64,000 nucleotides of DNA, taken from the NCBI GenBank assembly GCA_016742175.1, contig JACVCH010000022.1:1-64000 (forward strand). The letters run 5' to 3'. Origin of the DNA: Rhizobiaceae bacterium. Its GTDB lineage: Bacteria; Pseudomonadota; Alphaproteobacteria; Rhizobiales; Rhizobiaceae. Shown here one piece after another: positions 63,183 to 64,000 of this stretch; the stretch's first letter is position 1; every line of letters begins with the position of its first letter. Made by a program: the position numbers and the translations under genes. Below the pieces are notes generated by a model that was given only the letters and a program-made list of their open reading frames with translations, ran no database searches and was not told the DNA's origin.

Positions 63183-64000
63183 CTACAGAATGAAACGGGA
63201 CAAATCTGTGTTCTTGGCGAGATCGCCGACGAATTTGCGCACATATTCGGCGTCGATGGTGACCGCGGAGCCAGACTTGTCCGGCGCTTCGTAGGAAATC
63301 TCGTCGAGAACGCGTTCCATGACGGTCTGCAGACGCCGCGCGCCGATATTCTCGACGGTGGCGTTGAGATCGACCGCGATGCCGGCCAGTTCGTCGATCG
63401 CGTCGTCCGTGAAGTCGAGTGTAACGCCCTCGGTGTCCATCAGCGCGATGTACTGCTTGATGAGGCTCGCCTCGGTTTCGGTCAGGATGCGGCGGAAATC
63501 GTCCTTTTCGAGCGCGCGCAGCTCGACGCGGATCGGCAGGCGGCCCTGAAGTTCCGGCAAAAGGTCGGACGGCTTGGCGACATGGAACGCGCCCGAAGCG
63601 ATGAAGAGGATGTGGTCCGTCTTCACCGGCCCGTATTTGGTCGCGACGGTGGTGCCTTCGACGAGCGGCAGGAGGTCGCGCTGGACGCCTTCGCGGGACG
63701 GCCCCGTGCGGCTGTCGCTGCCGGCGACCTTGTCGATCTCGTCGAGGAAGACGATGCCGTCATTCTGGGTGACGTCGAGCGCGCGGGCGATGACCTCGTC
63801 ATTGTCGAGGAGCTTGTCGGATTCGTCGTTGATCAGGTGGCCGTAGGATTCCTTGACGGTCGTCTTCCGGGTCTTGGTCTTCTGGCCCCCCATCGCCTTT
63901 TGCAGCATGTCGTTGATGTTGAGCATCTGCGCGCCCGGCATTCCGGGGATTTCGAACCCGCCCATCGGCGTGCCGGTGTCGGCGACCTCGACCTCGATCT
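63183..64000 (-). CDS. hslU: ATP-dependent protease ATPase subunit HslU, C-terminal part (5' end beyond window)
   Basis: The last 272 residues of HslU (ClpY), the unfoldase of the HslUV protease; the N-terminus with Walker A lies right of position 64000. Visible are the linker to the I domain, Walker [20 protein letters not shown], the sensor region [27 protein letters not shown] with the Arg finger, [23 protein letters not shown], and the terminal LSRFIL that activates HslV. Upstream bases extend the frame without a break to the window edge. The partner hslV would be expected nearby outside the window. Confidence 0.96.
   Translation of the reverse strand, partial: IEVEVADTGTPMGGFEIPGMPGAQMLNINDMLQKAMGGQKTKTRKTTVKESYGHLINDESDKLLDNDEVIARALDVTQNDGIVFLDEIDKVAGSDSRTGPSREGVQRDLLPLVEGTTVATKYGPVKTDHILFIASGAFHVAKPSDLLPELQGRLPIRVELRALEKDDFRRILTETEASLIKQYIALMDTEGVTLDFTDDAIDELAGIAVDLNATVENIGARRLQTVMERVLDEISYEAPDKSGSAVTIDAEYVRKFVGDLAKNTDLSRFIL

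Overview
The window is high-GC chromosomal DNA from an alphaproteobacterium, most likely a member of the Hyphomicrobiales (Rhizobiales). The evidence is the gene order of the right-hand half: holA, parB-parA-rsmG-mnmG-mnmE, rho, hemJ-hemE, a non-coding gap, then PPSRP-maf-aroE-coaE-dnaQ, secB, fxsA, a Tim44-domain gene, mltA, an Smr gene and hslU. This is the classic replication-origin neighbourhood of that class. I cannot resolve genus or species. I see no tRNA, rRNA, CRISPR array, prophage or insertion sequence.

Positions 1-13813 hold an accessory catabolic cluster. It has a PotABCD-type ABC transporter (permease cut by the left edge, ATPase, Tat-exported binding protein), a DadA-like FAD oxidoreductase, a shikimate-dehydrogenase-like enzyme, a GMC oxidoreductase, an HpcH/HpaI-type aldolase, a histidinol-dehydrogenase-family enzyme, a class III aminotransferase, an SDR, a small AtzG-like protein and an amidase-signature hydrolase. 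A FadR-type GntR regulator lies in the middle. Four copies of one 14-bp motif, AGGTTGCCNGACAA, each sit just upstream of a transcription unit (1637, 6683, 11176 and 11407). They look like that regulator's operators and outline a self-contained regulon whose substrate I cannot name.

Positions 13827-25102 hold a second, separately organised catabolic operon. It encodes a sugar-type (CUT1) ABC transporter, a RidA-family protein, a COG3618-type metal-dependent hydrolase, a second AtzG-like/amidase pair, and a second DadA-like oxidase. A divergent glutathionyl-hydroquinone-reductase-like gene and a LacI-family regulator follow. The two AtzG/amidase pairs face each other in inverted orientation.

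Positions 25121-35223 carry nutrient-acquisition operons on the minus strand: modABC with a one-domain ModE-like regulator, cysHDN (APS reductase and ATP sulfurylase), and the sulfate importer sbp-cysT-cysW-cysA. Positions 35459-44227 carry a nitronate monooxygenase, an MmgE/PrpD-MaoC-like-SDR-aldehyde dehydrogenase group, a UvrD-type helicase and an acyl-CoA dehydrogenase.

Positions 44403-64000 are core chromosome. The 405-bp gap between hemE and PPSRP (54015-54419) matches the conserved location of the alphaproteobacterial origin. It contains an AT-rich stretch, a perfect DnaA box, a one-mismatch DnaA box and six GANTC (CcrM) sites. A perfect parS site lies inside rsmG about 6.7 kb away, with two 12/14 parS-like sites flanking parAB-rsmG-mnmG. 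The main genes on each side of the gap read away from it.
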